A stretch of 64,000 nt of DNA from Acidimicrobiaceae bacterium (GTDB lineage: Bacteria; Actinomycetota; Acidimicrobiia; Acidimicrobiales; RAAP-2), in the NCBI GenBank assembly GCA_003155915.1, contig PMFA01000005.1, positions 60,684-124,683 of the forward strand. The letters run 5' to 3'. Below are positions 30,763 to 38,955 of the stretch, piece after piece. The stretch's first letter is position 1, and every line of letters begins with the position of its first letter. Position numbers and translations under genes: made by a program. The notes below the pieces were generated by a model. That model had not been told where the DNA came from. It saw nothing but the letters and a program-made list of their open reading frames with translations, and did no database searches.

Positions 30763-30775
30763 CTATTGAGAGTAG
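30763..30775. promoter_or_regulatory. Putative GntR operator (CTA-N7-TAG)
   Basis: CTATTGAGAGTAG ends four bases before the GntR start codon at 30780 and lies between two divergent genes. The paralogous GntR gene at 35535 has CTA-N7-TAG at the identical distance from its ATG. Autoregulation with control of the divergent membrane-protein gene is inferred. Confidence 0.5.
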
Positions 30776-30779
30776 TTCT

Positions 30780-31127
30780 ATGCAAACACTCAAAATTGAC
30801 AAGCATGAACCTGTTGCGCTGCACGATCAAGTGGCCGCAGAGATTCGTCGTGCGATCGCCGAAGGAGAAGCGGCCCAGGGCGAACGACTGCCTCCGGCGG
30901 TCGACCTCGCGACGGTGCTGGGCGTGAACAAGAACACCGTGATTCGCGCGTTACACATTCTTCGTGAAGAAGGGCTGCTCGACTTCACGAGAGGGCGCGG
31001 AGTTCGTGTCGTGGGAACGCCACAACGCGGCGCGGTGTTGACTCGAATTGATGAACTACTCACCTTTGCCCGTACGCAGGGGTATCGACAAGATGAGATT
31101 GTCGCACTCATTCAAGCTCGAACTTGA
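30780..31127 (+). CDS. GntR-family regulator (YtrA-like)
   Basis: A 115-residue one-domain regulator with a GntR winged helix (QVAAEIRRAIAEGEAAQGERLP, then LGVNKNTVIRALHILREEGLL). The short C-terminal helix pair is typical of the YtrA subfamily, which has no large effector domain. The ATG at 30780 starts the conserved part; the frame continues upstream without support. It has the same length as the regulator at 35188-35535 and is clearly its paralogue. It is followed after 60 bases by a BNR-repeat membrane protein in the same direction. Confidence 0.88.
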   Translation: MQTLKIDKHEPVALHDQVAAEIRRAIAEGEAAQGERLPPAVDLATVLGVNKNTVIRALHILREEGLLDFTRGRGVRVVGTPQRGAVLTRIDELLTFARTQGYRQDEIVALIQART

Positions 31128-31187
31128 CATTGTGGAAAGTGGCGCTATGAAGTCAGGTTCGCTTCAGTACGGAGGAGAGGAATTGTT

Positions 31188-32468
31188 ATGTCGCTTTTGA
31201 TCGAAAGGACAGATCAATCCTCGATCGAAGAGATCGTGGTCCTCTTCCCCGAAGCGCGCATCGCGCAGCGGCGGCGATGGATGCGGAGAGGCTGGATCGT
31301 TCTCTTAGTTAGCGCCATGGTTCTTCTTGCATCGATCTACACCGGTGGCGTAGGTAATCGGTCGACCAATCTTCCTGGCCGAAGTTCTGCGTTGACTCAA
31401 AGTTCAGCCACTCCACTACCAGTGGGCACCATGCTTAACGCGTCTTCAGTCGTCGCCATTCAGATGTTTACTGCGACGCGAGGAGTCGCCATCGCGTCGT
31501 TCTGGATCAAGAGTTTCACGGCGATTGGGTACTCGTATTTAACGACCACTGTCAACGGAGGAACGTCGTGGAGAATCACCGGCGTATTGCCAACTGGATC
31601 GTGGGATCCCGGTGGCCAGGGCACAGGACTCATCGAATTTGTATCGCCGCGAGAGGGCTACATCCAGCAGCCCGCACCTCGTGGCCCCTTATTCACCTCC
31701 AACGGAGGACGCACGTGGATGAGCATTGCATTTGCAGGTTTGACCACCTCACTGACATTGTCAGAGGGTGACGTGATCGTAAGCGCTCAACACTGCACCG
31801 GGTCGAGGAACGCTGATCCGTGCGTCACACGTCTAGGCACGTTCTCGCTGGGATCCTTAACGCCTTCAAGTGTCACAGTCATTCCTTCGGTGTCAGTCGA
31901 TTCGACCAACAATTCCCCAGAAGTGCTCGCCATGTCGGGGGGCACTGCACTGGCAGCAGAGGGGTCAACGCTCATCGCGACGTTGAATTCAGGTGCATCG
32001 TGGCATCGAGTCATCAATCCGTGTTCTGGTTACGCACGAGGCGAAGCGCAACTGACGAGTAGTTCTCGTTGGTACATGCTGTGCGGACAGGGCGTGGGAA
32101 TGATGAAAGCAAATAACTGGCTCTACAACACCACCGACAGCGGTCGAACGTGGACACTGGTTGCGAAGGGTTCGGCGCTTCGCAATGTCGGTGCCGACAA
32201 CATCGGACCGTACGCTGTCAATGCCTTCGGAGTCAGTGGTGATGGCCGCGAAATGTGGATCGATGGCGGCCCCGGATTCCTCGAAGTGAGTTCGGACGGA
32301 GGACGTAAATGGCAACTCGCCGACACAATCGGTGCGAAGACGAATATCACCGGACCGTATTTCGTGAGCGTCGGTCACGAAGTGTGGTTGCCAATCTATC
32401 TCGGTGGCCTTGTTCGATCGCCTAGCGCAGCCTCTTGGAAGGTTCTTGGTGAGTCTTCATTCTCATGA
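31188..32468 (+). CDS. Membrane-anchored BNR-repeat (beta-propeller) protein
   Basis: A 426-residue protein with a short cytosolic start (PEAR at 21-24, RRR at 28-30), one membrane helix at about 35-52 and an outer region carrying five Asp-box-like turns: VNGGTSW, SNGGRTW, NSGASW, DSGRTW and SDGGRKW. These turns mark a sialidase/Ycf48-type beta-propeller. No catalytic residues of sialidases are seen, so it is more likely a binding protein. The ATG at 31188 follows GGAGAGG at good spacing. It probably shares a transcript with the GntR gene before it. Confidence 0.78.
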   Translation: MSLLIERTDQSSIEEIVVLFPEARIAQRRRWMRRGWIVLLVSAMVLLASIYTGGVGNRSTNLPGRSSALTQSSATPLPVGTMLNASSVVAIQMFTATRGVAIASFWIKSFTAIGYSYLTTTVNGGTSWRITGVLPTGSWDPGGQGTGLIEFVSPREGYIQQPAPRGPLFTSNGGRTWMSIAFAGLTTSLTLSEGDVIVSAQHCTGSRNADPCVTRLGTFSLGSLTPSSVTVIPSVSVDSTNNSPEVLAMSGGTALAAEGSTLIATLNSGASWHRVINPCSGYARGEAQLTSSSRWYMLCGQGVGMMKANNWLYNTTDSGRTWTLVAKGSALRNVGADNIGPYAVNAFGVSGDGREMWIDGGPGFLEVSSDGGRKWQLADTIGAKTNITGPYFVSVGHEVWLPIYLGGLVRSPSAASWKVLGESSFS

Positions 32469-32623
32469 TTTTTTGTGAATTTGCCGCTCTTTGCCCGAAT
32501 TCAGGGATACCGACGGGATGAGTCGATTTGATTCTGTTTCGTAGTTGAAGTTGCTTTCGATTCCACGATTCGTTGCGCATTTCGTTTTTGAATGTTTGAA
32601 GGAAAGTTGGAGGGAGTATTCGA

Positions 32624-33817
32624 ATGACATTGTCGCGAACTCGTCAGGAGCGTTCAGACGAGGTGTCGGATCCGACCGAGTTACTCATCAAAGAGGCTCG
32701 CCGTGCGTCACGTAGGCGTCGCCTTTGCAACGGCCTAATTCCGCTACTCGTACTGCTTCTCGTTGTCGGGGTGATCACTTATCAAGTTGATCGCGGCGGG
32801 CCTTCAGCACCGCGAATTGGGACCGATGCGAGCACCACTGCCACACCTCCGCACTCGACCCCACTCTTTTCCGTCAGCCGCATTCTCACCTTGGCCACCG
32901 ATGGCGCCGGTCCCTTCATCGTGGGAGCTGGCAACCACTCCATATTCGTGGAAGGCACGTTCGACCAGTTAAAAGGCCAAACCTCAAACAGCCAAGTTGA
33001 TGACCTCATCCGAATCGATTTGAGAACGTGGCGCATCAGCGGTGCGGCGAGGTACCCCAACGAGACCAGCGTCGCCTACGGTGACGGCGCTCTCTGGTGG
33101 GCAACGGGCGAATACGCCTTCAACATAACGGCACCCGACGGTGGCCGTGTTCTGTTCAAGATCGATCCAACGAACTTGAGTAAGGAGAAGGCATTCGACC
33201 TGCCCAATCGAACGCTGCTGGTGACTGTTGCCGGGGCGTCATTGTGGGTGGCGACACCAACGACGCTCATCCGACTTAACCCCGAATCTGGGCGGATCCT
33301 GGTGAAGGATCCCTCAAGTTTCATTCCGATCGCAATGTCATCTTCCGGCCAAGGGAGGTACCTGGACGTGCTGGGATCGAGGAACTCAAAGGAATACTTG
33401 ACCACTTTCGACGCCAAATCGGGACGAAGGATTATGCGGCGCTTAGTTCCGGGCGCTAGCGGCGGGCCTCTGGCCTCGACCGCGCAGGGAATCTGGATCA
33501 ACACGGTGAACGATAGGAGTCAGTCCAGCACTGCCCGCTACTTCGAAGGCGATCGACTCATTCCTTCGGCAGCGCGTGGTGGTTACCCACCCGACATTTC
33601 GCTCTTCTCCGGCGTCGGCGTGATCTGGTTGGTCGATGGTTGGGGGGTTAAATCGACGGAATGTCTTGCCCCGTCAACTGGCATGGTCCGTTCAAAAGGT
33701 GGCCCACTTGGGGTCTACGGCTCCTTCGTGGCGTACACGGGTCATACATTCGTTCTGTTCGATCGCGGTCTCACGAACTACTTTGCGCAAGTTATACCCA
33801 CGAAGAGCTGTGGGTGA
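32624..33817 (+). CDS. EAR/RRRR-anchored beta-propeller protein
   Basis: A 397-residue protein. The N-terminus has ELLIKEAR at 19-26, RRRR at 30-33 and a helix at about 37-54, the same spacing as the two minus-strand proteins near 30 kb. The outer part has repeated strand patterns such as SVAYGDGALWWA, GASLWVATPTTLIRLNPESG and ISLFSGVGVIWLVD, which suggest a quinoprotein- or YVTN-like propeller. The ATG at 32624 follows GGAGGGAG. It ends ten bases from the convergent secreted protein. Function unknown. Confidence 0.72.
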   Translation: MTLSRTRQERSDEVSDPTELLIKEARRASRRRRLCNGLIPLLVLLLVVGVITYQVDRGGPSAPRIGTDASTTATPPHSTPLFSVSRILTLATDGAGPFIVGAGNHSIFVEGTFDQLKGQTSNSQVDDLIRIDLRTWRISGAARYPNETSVAYGDGALWWATGEYAFNITAPDGGRVLFKIDPTNLSKEKAFDLPNRTLLVTVAGASLWVATPTTLIRLNPESGRILVKDPSSFIPIAMSSSGQGRYLDVLGSRNSKEYLTTFDAKSGRRIMRRLVPGASGGPLASTAQGIWINTVNDRSQSSTARYFEGDRLIPSAARGGYPPDISLFSGVGVIWLVDGWGVKSTECLAPSTGMVRSKGGPLGVYGSFVAYTGHTFVLFDRGLTNYFAQVIPTKSCG

Positions 33818-33827
33818 ACGGCAATCG

Positions 33828-35048
33828 TCAAATTGGGACGTATCTCCAATGGCCCCCCGCATCGTTCGTAAAAAACAACTTCGCATCGATCTGATTCGAC
33901 GTTTGCTGCGCGACTGCAAATCCGTCTAAACGACTGGTGAATACGACCTGGGTGACTGAGCGATTGAGGACGACTGTCCATGTTCGGCCCCAGTTCGTGC
34001 TGCGAATCACCTGACTGCCCGACTTTGTCGCCTGCTGGAGGAGAATTGTCCCAGGTGCTGGGGCAGTTGGCAGTCCCGGGAGAGTGGAGTAGCCACTTTG
34101 ATATGAACTTGAAAGCTCTCGAAACGGTTTGAACGTCGCCCCGGCATCGTAGGAGATGAAGAGCCACGTTGCTTCATTGTTCCAATTAGGCGGTACCGAA
34201 GATGCCGGAGGGTACACATAGCCAGCGCTTTCGCTCACGGCAAGTAGAACGTTGCTTGTCACTGGAGTAATCGGACTAAAACTCGCGCCGATGTGTTCGA
34301 AAGTAGGACCATCCCAAGCGTTCCACGTGCCGCCATTCGATAGTCGCGCACTCGAAGTGAACCCGCGATCATTCCCAGCCACAAACCATCCTCTGGATCC
34401 GACGAAACTGAACTCACCCTCCAATTGGGTGCCACCAGCGGGCATATACATTGGCTCATTTGATTTATTCGCCCATTGGTCAACATCTGAATGAGTTCCG
34501 AGTAGGTAGGCATGACCGTTTTCGTATGACCCACCGAATAGGTACGTCCACACTCCGTGGGTTGCCATCTGGATCACGCCGGCAGTAATTGACAGGCGAC
34601 TGAGGCGAATCTGTCGCCAAATTTTGCCGCCATCGTGAGTTGACCACATCCGACTCACCCAATTCGGGTTGGTCGTGTTCGACGTAACGGGGGAGGGGAC
34701 TGTGCCATAAATCCAGCCGTCTTGCGAGTCGGCAAAGTGGACGTTGATCGTCGCATACGAACTGCCGTACGTGCCCCAAGAGATTAGCTTGAGATCCTTA
34801 TTCAATTGGCTCGGCGTGGGAACGACGTTCCAAGACGAAGCTTCGTCCCGCGTGCTTCCCAAGGATGCGCAAGTTCTCGACGCGCAGTCATCGAGCGAGA
34901 GTACGAAGCCAAGGTGGGACGACGGGAACGATACAGACATGGGGTCAAGTTGAAGCGAAGACGCCTCCGCCAAAGTTGGCGTGACATTGAGTGAAAACAC
35001 GAGCAATACGCCAATCAAGAGGTGATGCAACCGCGATCTCCGGATCAT
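33828..35048 (-). CDS. Secreted BNR-repeat (Ycf48-like) protein
   Basis: A 406-residue protein with a clear Sec signal peptide (LLIGVLLVFSLNVTPTLAEA, residues about 10-29). The mature part has BNR-like turns (THDGGKIW, SNGGTWNAW, YDAGATF, TNWGRTW, NDAGGHW). It lacks the EAR/RRRR anchor of its neighbours and has no retained membrane helix. The ATG at 35048 follows GAGGGAG. It lies 139 bases after the GntR gene in the same direction, mirroring the GntR-BNR pair at 30.8-32.5 kb. The ligand is unknown. Confidence 0.75.
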   Translation of the reverse strand: MIRRSRLHHLLIGVLLVFSLNVTPTLAEASSLQLDPMSVSFPSSHLGFVLSLDDCASRTCASLGSTRDEASSWNVVPTPSQLNKDLKLISWGTYGSSYATINVHFADSQDGWIYGTVPSPVTSNTTNPNWVSRMWSTHDGGKIWRQIRLSRLSITAGVIQMATHGVWTYLFGGSYENGHAYLLGTHSDVDQWANKSNEPMYMPAGGTQLEGEFSFVGSRGWFVAGNDRGFTSSARLSNGGTWNAWDGPTFEHIGASFSPITPVTSNVLLAVSESAGYVYPPASSVPPNWNNEATWLFISYDAGATFKPFRELSSSYQSGYSTLPGLPTAPAPGTILLQQATKSGSQVIRSTNWGRTWTVVLNRSVTQVVFTSRLDGFAVAQQTSNQIDAKLFFTNDAGGHWRYVPI

Positions 35049-35187
35049 CTAATCTCCCTCAACTTGCTTGGTTTACCACGAAGTGGAATCAAATGACCTT
35101 CGCGCGTTCAAACTTCGGACCACTGTTCGGATTGTTTCTTTGGTGCATGGCAGTCAAGTCGGGGGCCTGACGTAAACCCGCAGGTAT

Positions 35188-35535
35188 CTAAGAGACGGCT
35201 TCGATCATCGCAATCAATTCGTCGGACTGGTATCCCTGCGATCGAGCGAATGTAACGAGTTCGTTCACCTTGGTCATGACCGCACCGCGCTCCGGGGTTC
35301 CCGCCACAGTGATGCCCCGGCCCTGGCGGAACTCCAAGAGTCCTTCGTCGCGCAACTCGTGCATTGCGCGCAGCACCGTGTTCTTGTTCACGCCGAGCAC
35401 CGTGGCCAAGTCCTTGGCAAGAGGTAAGCGTTCGCCCGGCTTCGCTTCATCATTGGCGATCGCTCTACGAATCTCGGCGGCCACCTGACGATAGAGAGGA
35501 ATGTTCGAAGCTACGTTTATCTTGACAGACTCCAT
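35188..35535 (-). CDS. GntR-family regulator (YtrA-like)
   Basis: A 115-residue regulator, paralogous over its whole length to the one at 30780-31127 (QVAAEIRRAIANDEAKPGERLP, LGVNKNTVLRAMHELRDEGLL, RGAVMTKVNELVTFARSQGY). The ATG at 35535 is chosen because the paralogue begins there and a promoter and operator end just before it. It is divergent from the NHL-type propeller gene at 35586 and leads toward the secreted BNR protein. Likely represses its own promoter and perhaps the divergent gene. Confidence 0.88.
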   Translation of the reverse strand: MESVKINVASNIPLYRQVAAEIRRAIANDEAKPGERLPLAKDLATVLGVNKNTVLRAMHELRDEGLLEFRQGRGITVAGTPERGAVMTKVNELVTFARSQGYQSDELIAMIEAVS

Positions 35536-35539
35536 AGTT

Positions 35540-35573
35540 CTAGTTATCTTAGTTCTATGAGTCTGAATGTCAA
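35540..35573 (-). promoter_or_regulatory. GntR promoter with overlapping CTA-N7-TAG operator
   Basis: On the minus strand TTGACA (35573-35568), 16 bases, TAAGAT (35551-35546), then ten bases to the ATG at 35535, so the transcript would be nearly leaderless. CTAAGATAACTAG (35552-35540) covers the -10 element and ends four bases before the ATG, as at the paralogous gene near 30.8 kb. The hexamers are visible; repression is inferred. Confidence 0.6.
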
Positions 35574-35585
35574 GGGGTGCTTCTG

Positions 35586-37211
35586 GTGACATTGCTTGAG
35601 CTTGAACGCACTGAAACGACATCACCGGGCGAGGCGCTCTTTCGCGAAGCGCGTCGACTGCGCCGGCGGAGATGGGGAATCGGACTCATCATTCTCTTGA
35701 CAGTGGTCGCGACGAGCGTGGTGGTCTACGCCACCTCATCACGCTCGAACACGCCACCTGGTCGAATCGCGCCAACAACACCACAGCGCAATGGAAAGGG
35801 CACCGCCTCGAAAGCGATTGTGCCGACGCACTCACCGGACCTCATCCAGCCGGGGGCCCTTGCGGCTGAACCGAACGGCGACATGCTCATTCTCGACAGT
35901 TCTCGTGACCAGATTCTTCGACTCACACCCAATGGAACACTCTCGGTCTTCGCTGGTACTGGTCGAGAAGGATTCACGGGCGATGGCGGACCCGCCGTTG
36001 ACGCCGAACTCAATTTCAACTATTTCTCCGAATCAGAAATTGCCGTTGCACCTTCGGGCAGCGTTTACTTCGTCGACGATGGCAGCTGCCGACTTCGGGA
36101 AGTAAATTCACACGGGATCATTCGCACGATTGTCAGCCTTCCGCTAATTCACATGCAACCCAGCGGCACGAGTTGCCAGCTCAGCGGTGTGGCAATCTCG
36201 CCGTCGGGCGTCGTCTACGTATCCACGAACAGTGACATCAAGCGCGTAACGTCGCGAGGCACGCTGGCGTGGGTCGCCGGTAAGCGGGGAACCGTCGTCA
36301 CCGAGCCAAAGCATCCAACCGCATCGACCGTCGTGATGAGCCCCGGGAGTATTGCGTTTGATGCCCATGGCGATCTTGACATCTGGAGCTGGGCTCCTCG
36401 TGTGATGTACCAGTTGAGTCCGTCGGGCAAGGTCACGAATCTGGGTTGGGCGTACGCCACGCAGTTGACAGAAACTCCCAGAGGAAATGTTCTTGCGGGC
36501 ACTCATTTTGGCGAAATCGAATCTATTGCCGCACAGGGAACCAGCGTTGAGCCTTACCGCAACGTCGACCCGCAGAAAGTCGATGGACTCAATTGGGGGC
36601 ACGTAGGTTTTCAAGAGAACGGCATCGCGGTCACCCGTTCGGGCGTGATTTACGTCGACAACGCTCAAGGCAATGGTTACGGCGCCGGTACTGCACTCGT
36701 TCGCATCGCCAAAAACGGCAAGGCTGAGCTCGTACCGATTCACACACCGCTCAGTCGAACGCTTCCCCTCGTCGGCGCTCCCGGCTTTCCAACATCGCTC
36801 TACCCCGCCCCTCGCCGGTCAGCGACATCAACTCTCGCCGCGTGTCCGAACAACGCCGGAATCGAACCGTTTACGCCTACGGCACTCAAACAATCGAAGG
36901 TCATCGCGACGAACTTTCAGAGCGGACAGTATGCGAGCGACATTGTGGTCACGGACCGTTCTTGGTGGGTAGGAGCCTTTGATGCATTCCAAGGCGCCGA
37001 CCTCGGAGTGCACCTGGCGACGAAGGAGATGCCGGCCGAGGAAAGCGCCGATGCGAATGAAATTGGTTTGGCGTGTGGTGACGCCCTAGTCCGAGATTCG
37101 ATTGCTGTGTCAATCCGGCAATCGGGTTACTCGGGCGCGAGCGGAACCATATATCTCCTGAATCGAGACGGCCATCCTTTGGTCTATTACGCGGCAATCG
37201 CAAATAACTAA
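35586..37211 (+). CDS. Membrane-anchored NHL-repeat beta-propeller protein
   Basis: A 541-residue protein with EALFREAR at 16-23, RRRR at 26-29 and a membrane helix at about 31-50, a variant of the local shared anchor. The outer part opens with NHL-type repeats (GDMLILDSSRDQILRLTPNG, then FAGTGREGFTGDGGPA), a propeller usually involved in binding. The GTG at 35586 is preferred over the one at 35577: AAGGGG lies eight bases before it, and the resulting MTLLELERTE resembles the starts of the paralogues. It is divergent from the GntR gene, with 50 bases between. Confidence 0.75.
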   Translation: MTLLELERTETTSPGEALFREARRLRRRRWGIGLIILLTVVATSVVVYATSSRSNTPPGRIAPTTPQRNGKGTASKAIVPTHSPDLIQPGALAAEPNGDMLILDSSRDQILRLTPNGTLSVFAGTGREGFTGDGGPAVDAELNFNYFSESEIAVAPSGSVYFVDDGSCRLREVNSHGIIRTIVSLPLIHMQPSGTSCQLSGVAISPSGVVYVSTNSDIKRVTSRGTLAWVAGKRGTVVTEPKHPTASTVVMSPGSIAFDAHGDLDIWSWAPRVMYQLSPSGKVTNLGWAYATQLTETPRGNVLAGTHFGEIESIAAQGTSVEPYRNVDPQKVDGLNWGHVGFQENGIAVTRSGVIYVDNAQGNGYGAGTALVRIAKNGKAELVPIHTPLSRTLPLVGAPGFPTSLYPAPRRSATSTLAACPNNAGIEPFTPTALKQSKVIATNFQSGQYASDIVVTDRSWWVGAFDAFQGADLGVHLATKEMPAEESADANEIGLACGDALVRDSIAVSIRQSGYSGASGTIYLLNRDGHPLVYYAAIANN

Positions 37212-37311
37212 GATTTTGCTGAGATGTTTAACGACAAGGGCCCCACGTCGACCCGAACACAGTCGTCGGTCAACACCAAAATTCCCCGAGTACTCGGCCA
37301 GTAATTGTCGT

Positions 37312-37334
37312 CAGTATGCCCGCAGTATGCCTGA
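37312..37334. repeat. Short repeat shared with 52129-52153
   Basis: CAGTATGCCCGCAGTATGCC followed by TGACC; the copy at 52129 reads CAGTACGCCCGCAGTATGCC followed by TAACC. Each copy contains an internal CAGTATGCC tandem. Both lie in junction DNA of the tRNA-Gly island, so they may be recombinase arm-type sites; that is inference. Confidence 0.5.
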
Positions 37335-37412
37335 CCAAGATTCTTTACTTGATTTGTGCGAGTTTTGCAACCACTGATCAGGTGGGACGGCACATCGCTA
37401 CATTCTTCACGC

Positions 37413-37461
37413 TCAGCTTCCCAAGCTGAGAACGCGGGTTCGATTCCCGTCGCCCGCTCCA
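37413..37461 (+). repeat. tRNA-Gly 3' fragment A
   Basis: Copy of the anticodon arm, T arm and 3' acceptor strand with CCA of the tRNA-Gly at 25725. The T stem differs from the intact gene at two paired positions (GGG/CCC instead of GAG/CTC), so pairing is kept. No D arm or 5' acceptor strand precedes it. After CCA the bases ACGATTG are shared with fragment B, and the bases before it also resemble those before fragment B. Confidence 0.85.
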
Positions 37462-37602
37462 ACGATTGGGCTTTTGAATCCTTTGATTGCAACGGCTCGA
37501 AAGTAACATTCAGTGACTGCGATTGCTCCGTGTTACATGCCCACATATGCCCGTGGTATGCCCGAGATTCGAATCTAAGGGAATCGAAGTCAATGACAGA
37601 CG

Positions 37603-37767
37603 ATGGGTCAACGCGAATCTCGAAGATGTCAGAAAGTACAACTCGCAATTGCCATCTTCGTCGTTGTCGTCGCAAGTTTCATAGTCATTCTCGTGTTTAC
37701 TGCAAGCCCACGTGTCGCGAATGCACTCACTGCTGGTGGCACACAATGCCGCGATGATTGCCCTTGA
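37603..37767 (+). CDS. Possible small exported Cys-containing peptide
   Basis: An open frame of 54 residues with a positively charged start, a hydrophobic stretch (QLAIAIFVVVVASFIVILVF) and a polar tail with two cysteines (GTQCRDDCP). It lies in the block that is repeated near 43.9 kb, where only the first part (KVRLAIALA) survives before the sequence joins an ABC permease gene. No strong ribosome-binding sequence is seen. It may be a real small exported peptide or a remnant. Confidence 0.3.
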   Translation: MGQRESRRCQKVQLAIAIFVVVVASFIVILVFTASPRVANALTAGGTQCRDDCP

Positions 37768-37992
37768 CAACATTATTGGCATGAAACTTCTTGGCCAATC
37801 TGCTGCATGGGTGAAGACCCTTACATGAAGAAGTCGGCTTTCATGCTCGTAGGAGACTTGCGGTGTCGGAGACCCCACGCAATAGATCCGCTTCTGAACG
37901 TTGGAGATTGACCAATCGTGCTTCTCCAAAACTGAAAAAATCCGGCAGCACCGGTGACCTTTCGCGGCGCGCTCACTAATTTAGTTTATTAC

Positions 37993-38021
37993 TTGACAAT
38001 GCATAGTACCTGGTGTACTTT
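37993..38021 (+). promoter_or_regulatory. PadR promoter with internal palindrome
   Basis: TTGACA (37993-37998), 17 bases, TACTTT (38016-38021); the expected start point falls on the GTG at 38028, so the mRNA may be leaderless. Between and overlapping the hexamers lies the perfect inverted repeat AGTAC-CTGGT-GTACT (38005-38019), a likely operator for the encoded PadR repressor. Confidence 0.55.
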
Positions 38022-38027
38022 TTAAAC

Positions 38028-38402
38028 GTGACCCCAACCCACGATCCACAGCTCCTGAAGGGCGTCTTGTCGTTGCTCCTCCTACAGATGCTCGCGCAAC
38101 GCGAGTCGTACGGCTACGAACTCGTCCAGCGGCTCCACGAAATCGGCCTCTCCGACATCTCCGACGGTACGGTCTATCCGGCTCTGGGCCGCCTTGAGCG
38201 CGAGTCCCGAGTGAGCGCTCGACTGGTCTCGTCGCATTCGGGTCCGGCGCGCAAGTACTACCGACCCACCGCAGCCGGCTACGCAGCGCTCGCGGAGGGG
38301 GTCACTGGTTGGCTCGCTTTCGTCGAAGTGACGAACCCGGTCCTGTTACACCCGATTCCAACCCAACCCGGCCCACCTAATGAGGAAGTATTTGATGACT
38401 GA
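38028..38402 (+). CDS. PadR-family transcriptional regulator
   Basis: A 124-residue regulator with the PadR winged helix (LKGVLSLLLLQMLAQRESYG, then ISDGTVYPALGRLERES and PARKYYRPTAAG). PadR proteins usually repress a neighbouring membrane gene and themselves. The start is GTG at 38028, directly after a sigma-70-like promoter. It overlaps the following membrane-protein gene by eight bases, the standard PadR pairing. Confidence 0.9.
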   Translation: MTPTHDPQLLKGVLSLLLLQMLAQRESYGYELVQRLHEIGLSDISDGTVYPALGRLERESRVSARLVSSHSGPARKYYRPTAAGYAALAEGVTGWLAFVEVTNPVLLHPIPTQPGPPNEEVFDD

Positions 38403-38955
38403 AACTTTGATCTTGACTTGGAAAGACCGTATGCGAATCGAGCGTGCTGTATGGACCCTCGACAGCTATCTGCGAAATCTGCCACGAAAGTCTCGGATTG
38501 CTAAACGACGCGAACTGAGGGTCAACCTTCGAGCAGCTTCTGCCGACGTGGGCGTCAACGAAGCACTGCGGCGCTTGGGCAACATTCGTACAATGGCCGC
38601 CGAATACTTGGTTACTGAGTACGGCGGACCGGGACCTTCCTGGATCGTGACCACCTATTTCTTGTTTGCAGCGTTCTACTTCATGATCTGGTTTGAAAAT
38701 GCGCGCATCGACGCTTTTAAAGCTGGCGCGATCGCGGCCAACCCTCACCTCACGGGCACGTTCCACTTCACCGGCGTCGCGTATGTCTTCACCAACGACG
38801 TGTTCATTTTCACCAATGGAAAGGTCTCCGAAGTCGGCGGCACGTTGCTGCCACTCGTCTACCTGTGCATCTTCGCGTTGGCCGTACTTGTCGGACGACT
38901 CTGGCGCGCCATCCCGGCAGTGCGCCAGCGTTCGTTGGGCGCGATCAACGGATGA
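38395..38955 (+). CDS. Membrane protein paired with PadR (HAAS-like N-terminus)
   Basis: A 186-residue protein. The first 80 residues are soluble and helical (AVWTLDSYLRNLPRKSRIAK, then EALRRLGNIRTMAAEY), which resembles the HAAS-type domain often linked to PadR regulators. Two or three membrane helices follow (about 84-102 and 155-172, perhaps one between). The ATG at 38395 follows GAGGAA; an in-frame ATG at 38380 is possible. The transported or sensed molecule, if any, is unknown. Confidence 0.65.
   Translation: MTETLILTWKDRMRIERAVWTLDSYLRNLPRKSRIAKRRELRVNLRAASADVGVNEALRRLGNIRTMAAEYLVTEYGGPGPSWIVTTYFLFAAFYFMIWFENARIDAFKAGAIAANPHLTGTFHFTGVAYVFTNDVFIFTNGKVSEVGGTLLPLVYLCIFALAVLVGRLWRAIPAVRQRSLGAING

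Larger units (their letters stand above)
37212..38027. other. Non-genic junction region with tRNA-Gly fragment A
   Basis: Holds a tandem CAGTATGCC repeat (37312-37334), tRNA-Gly fragment A (37413-37461), and a block at about 37528-37672 that resembles one at 43854-43985, including three TGCCC repeats (37537-37566). A small frame at 37603-37767 is described separately. From about 37770 to 37990 I see nothing recognisable. The PadR promoter closes the region. Confidence 0.55.

Noticed and set aside
37208..37675. Minus-strand 155-residue frame with ERATGIEPAFSAWEA
   Set aside because: It is created by tRNA-Gly fragment A and the repeated junction block, not by a protein gene.
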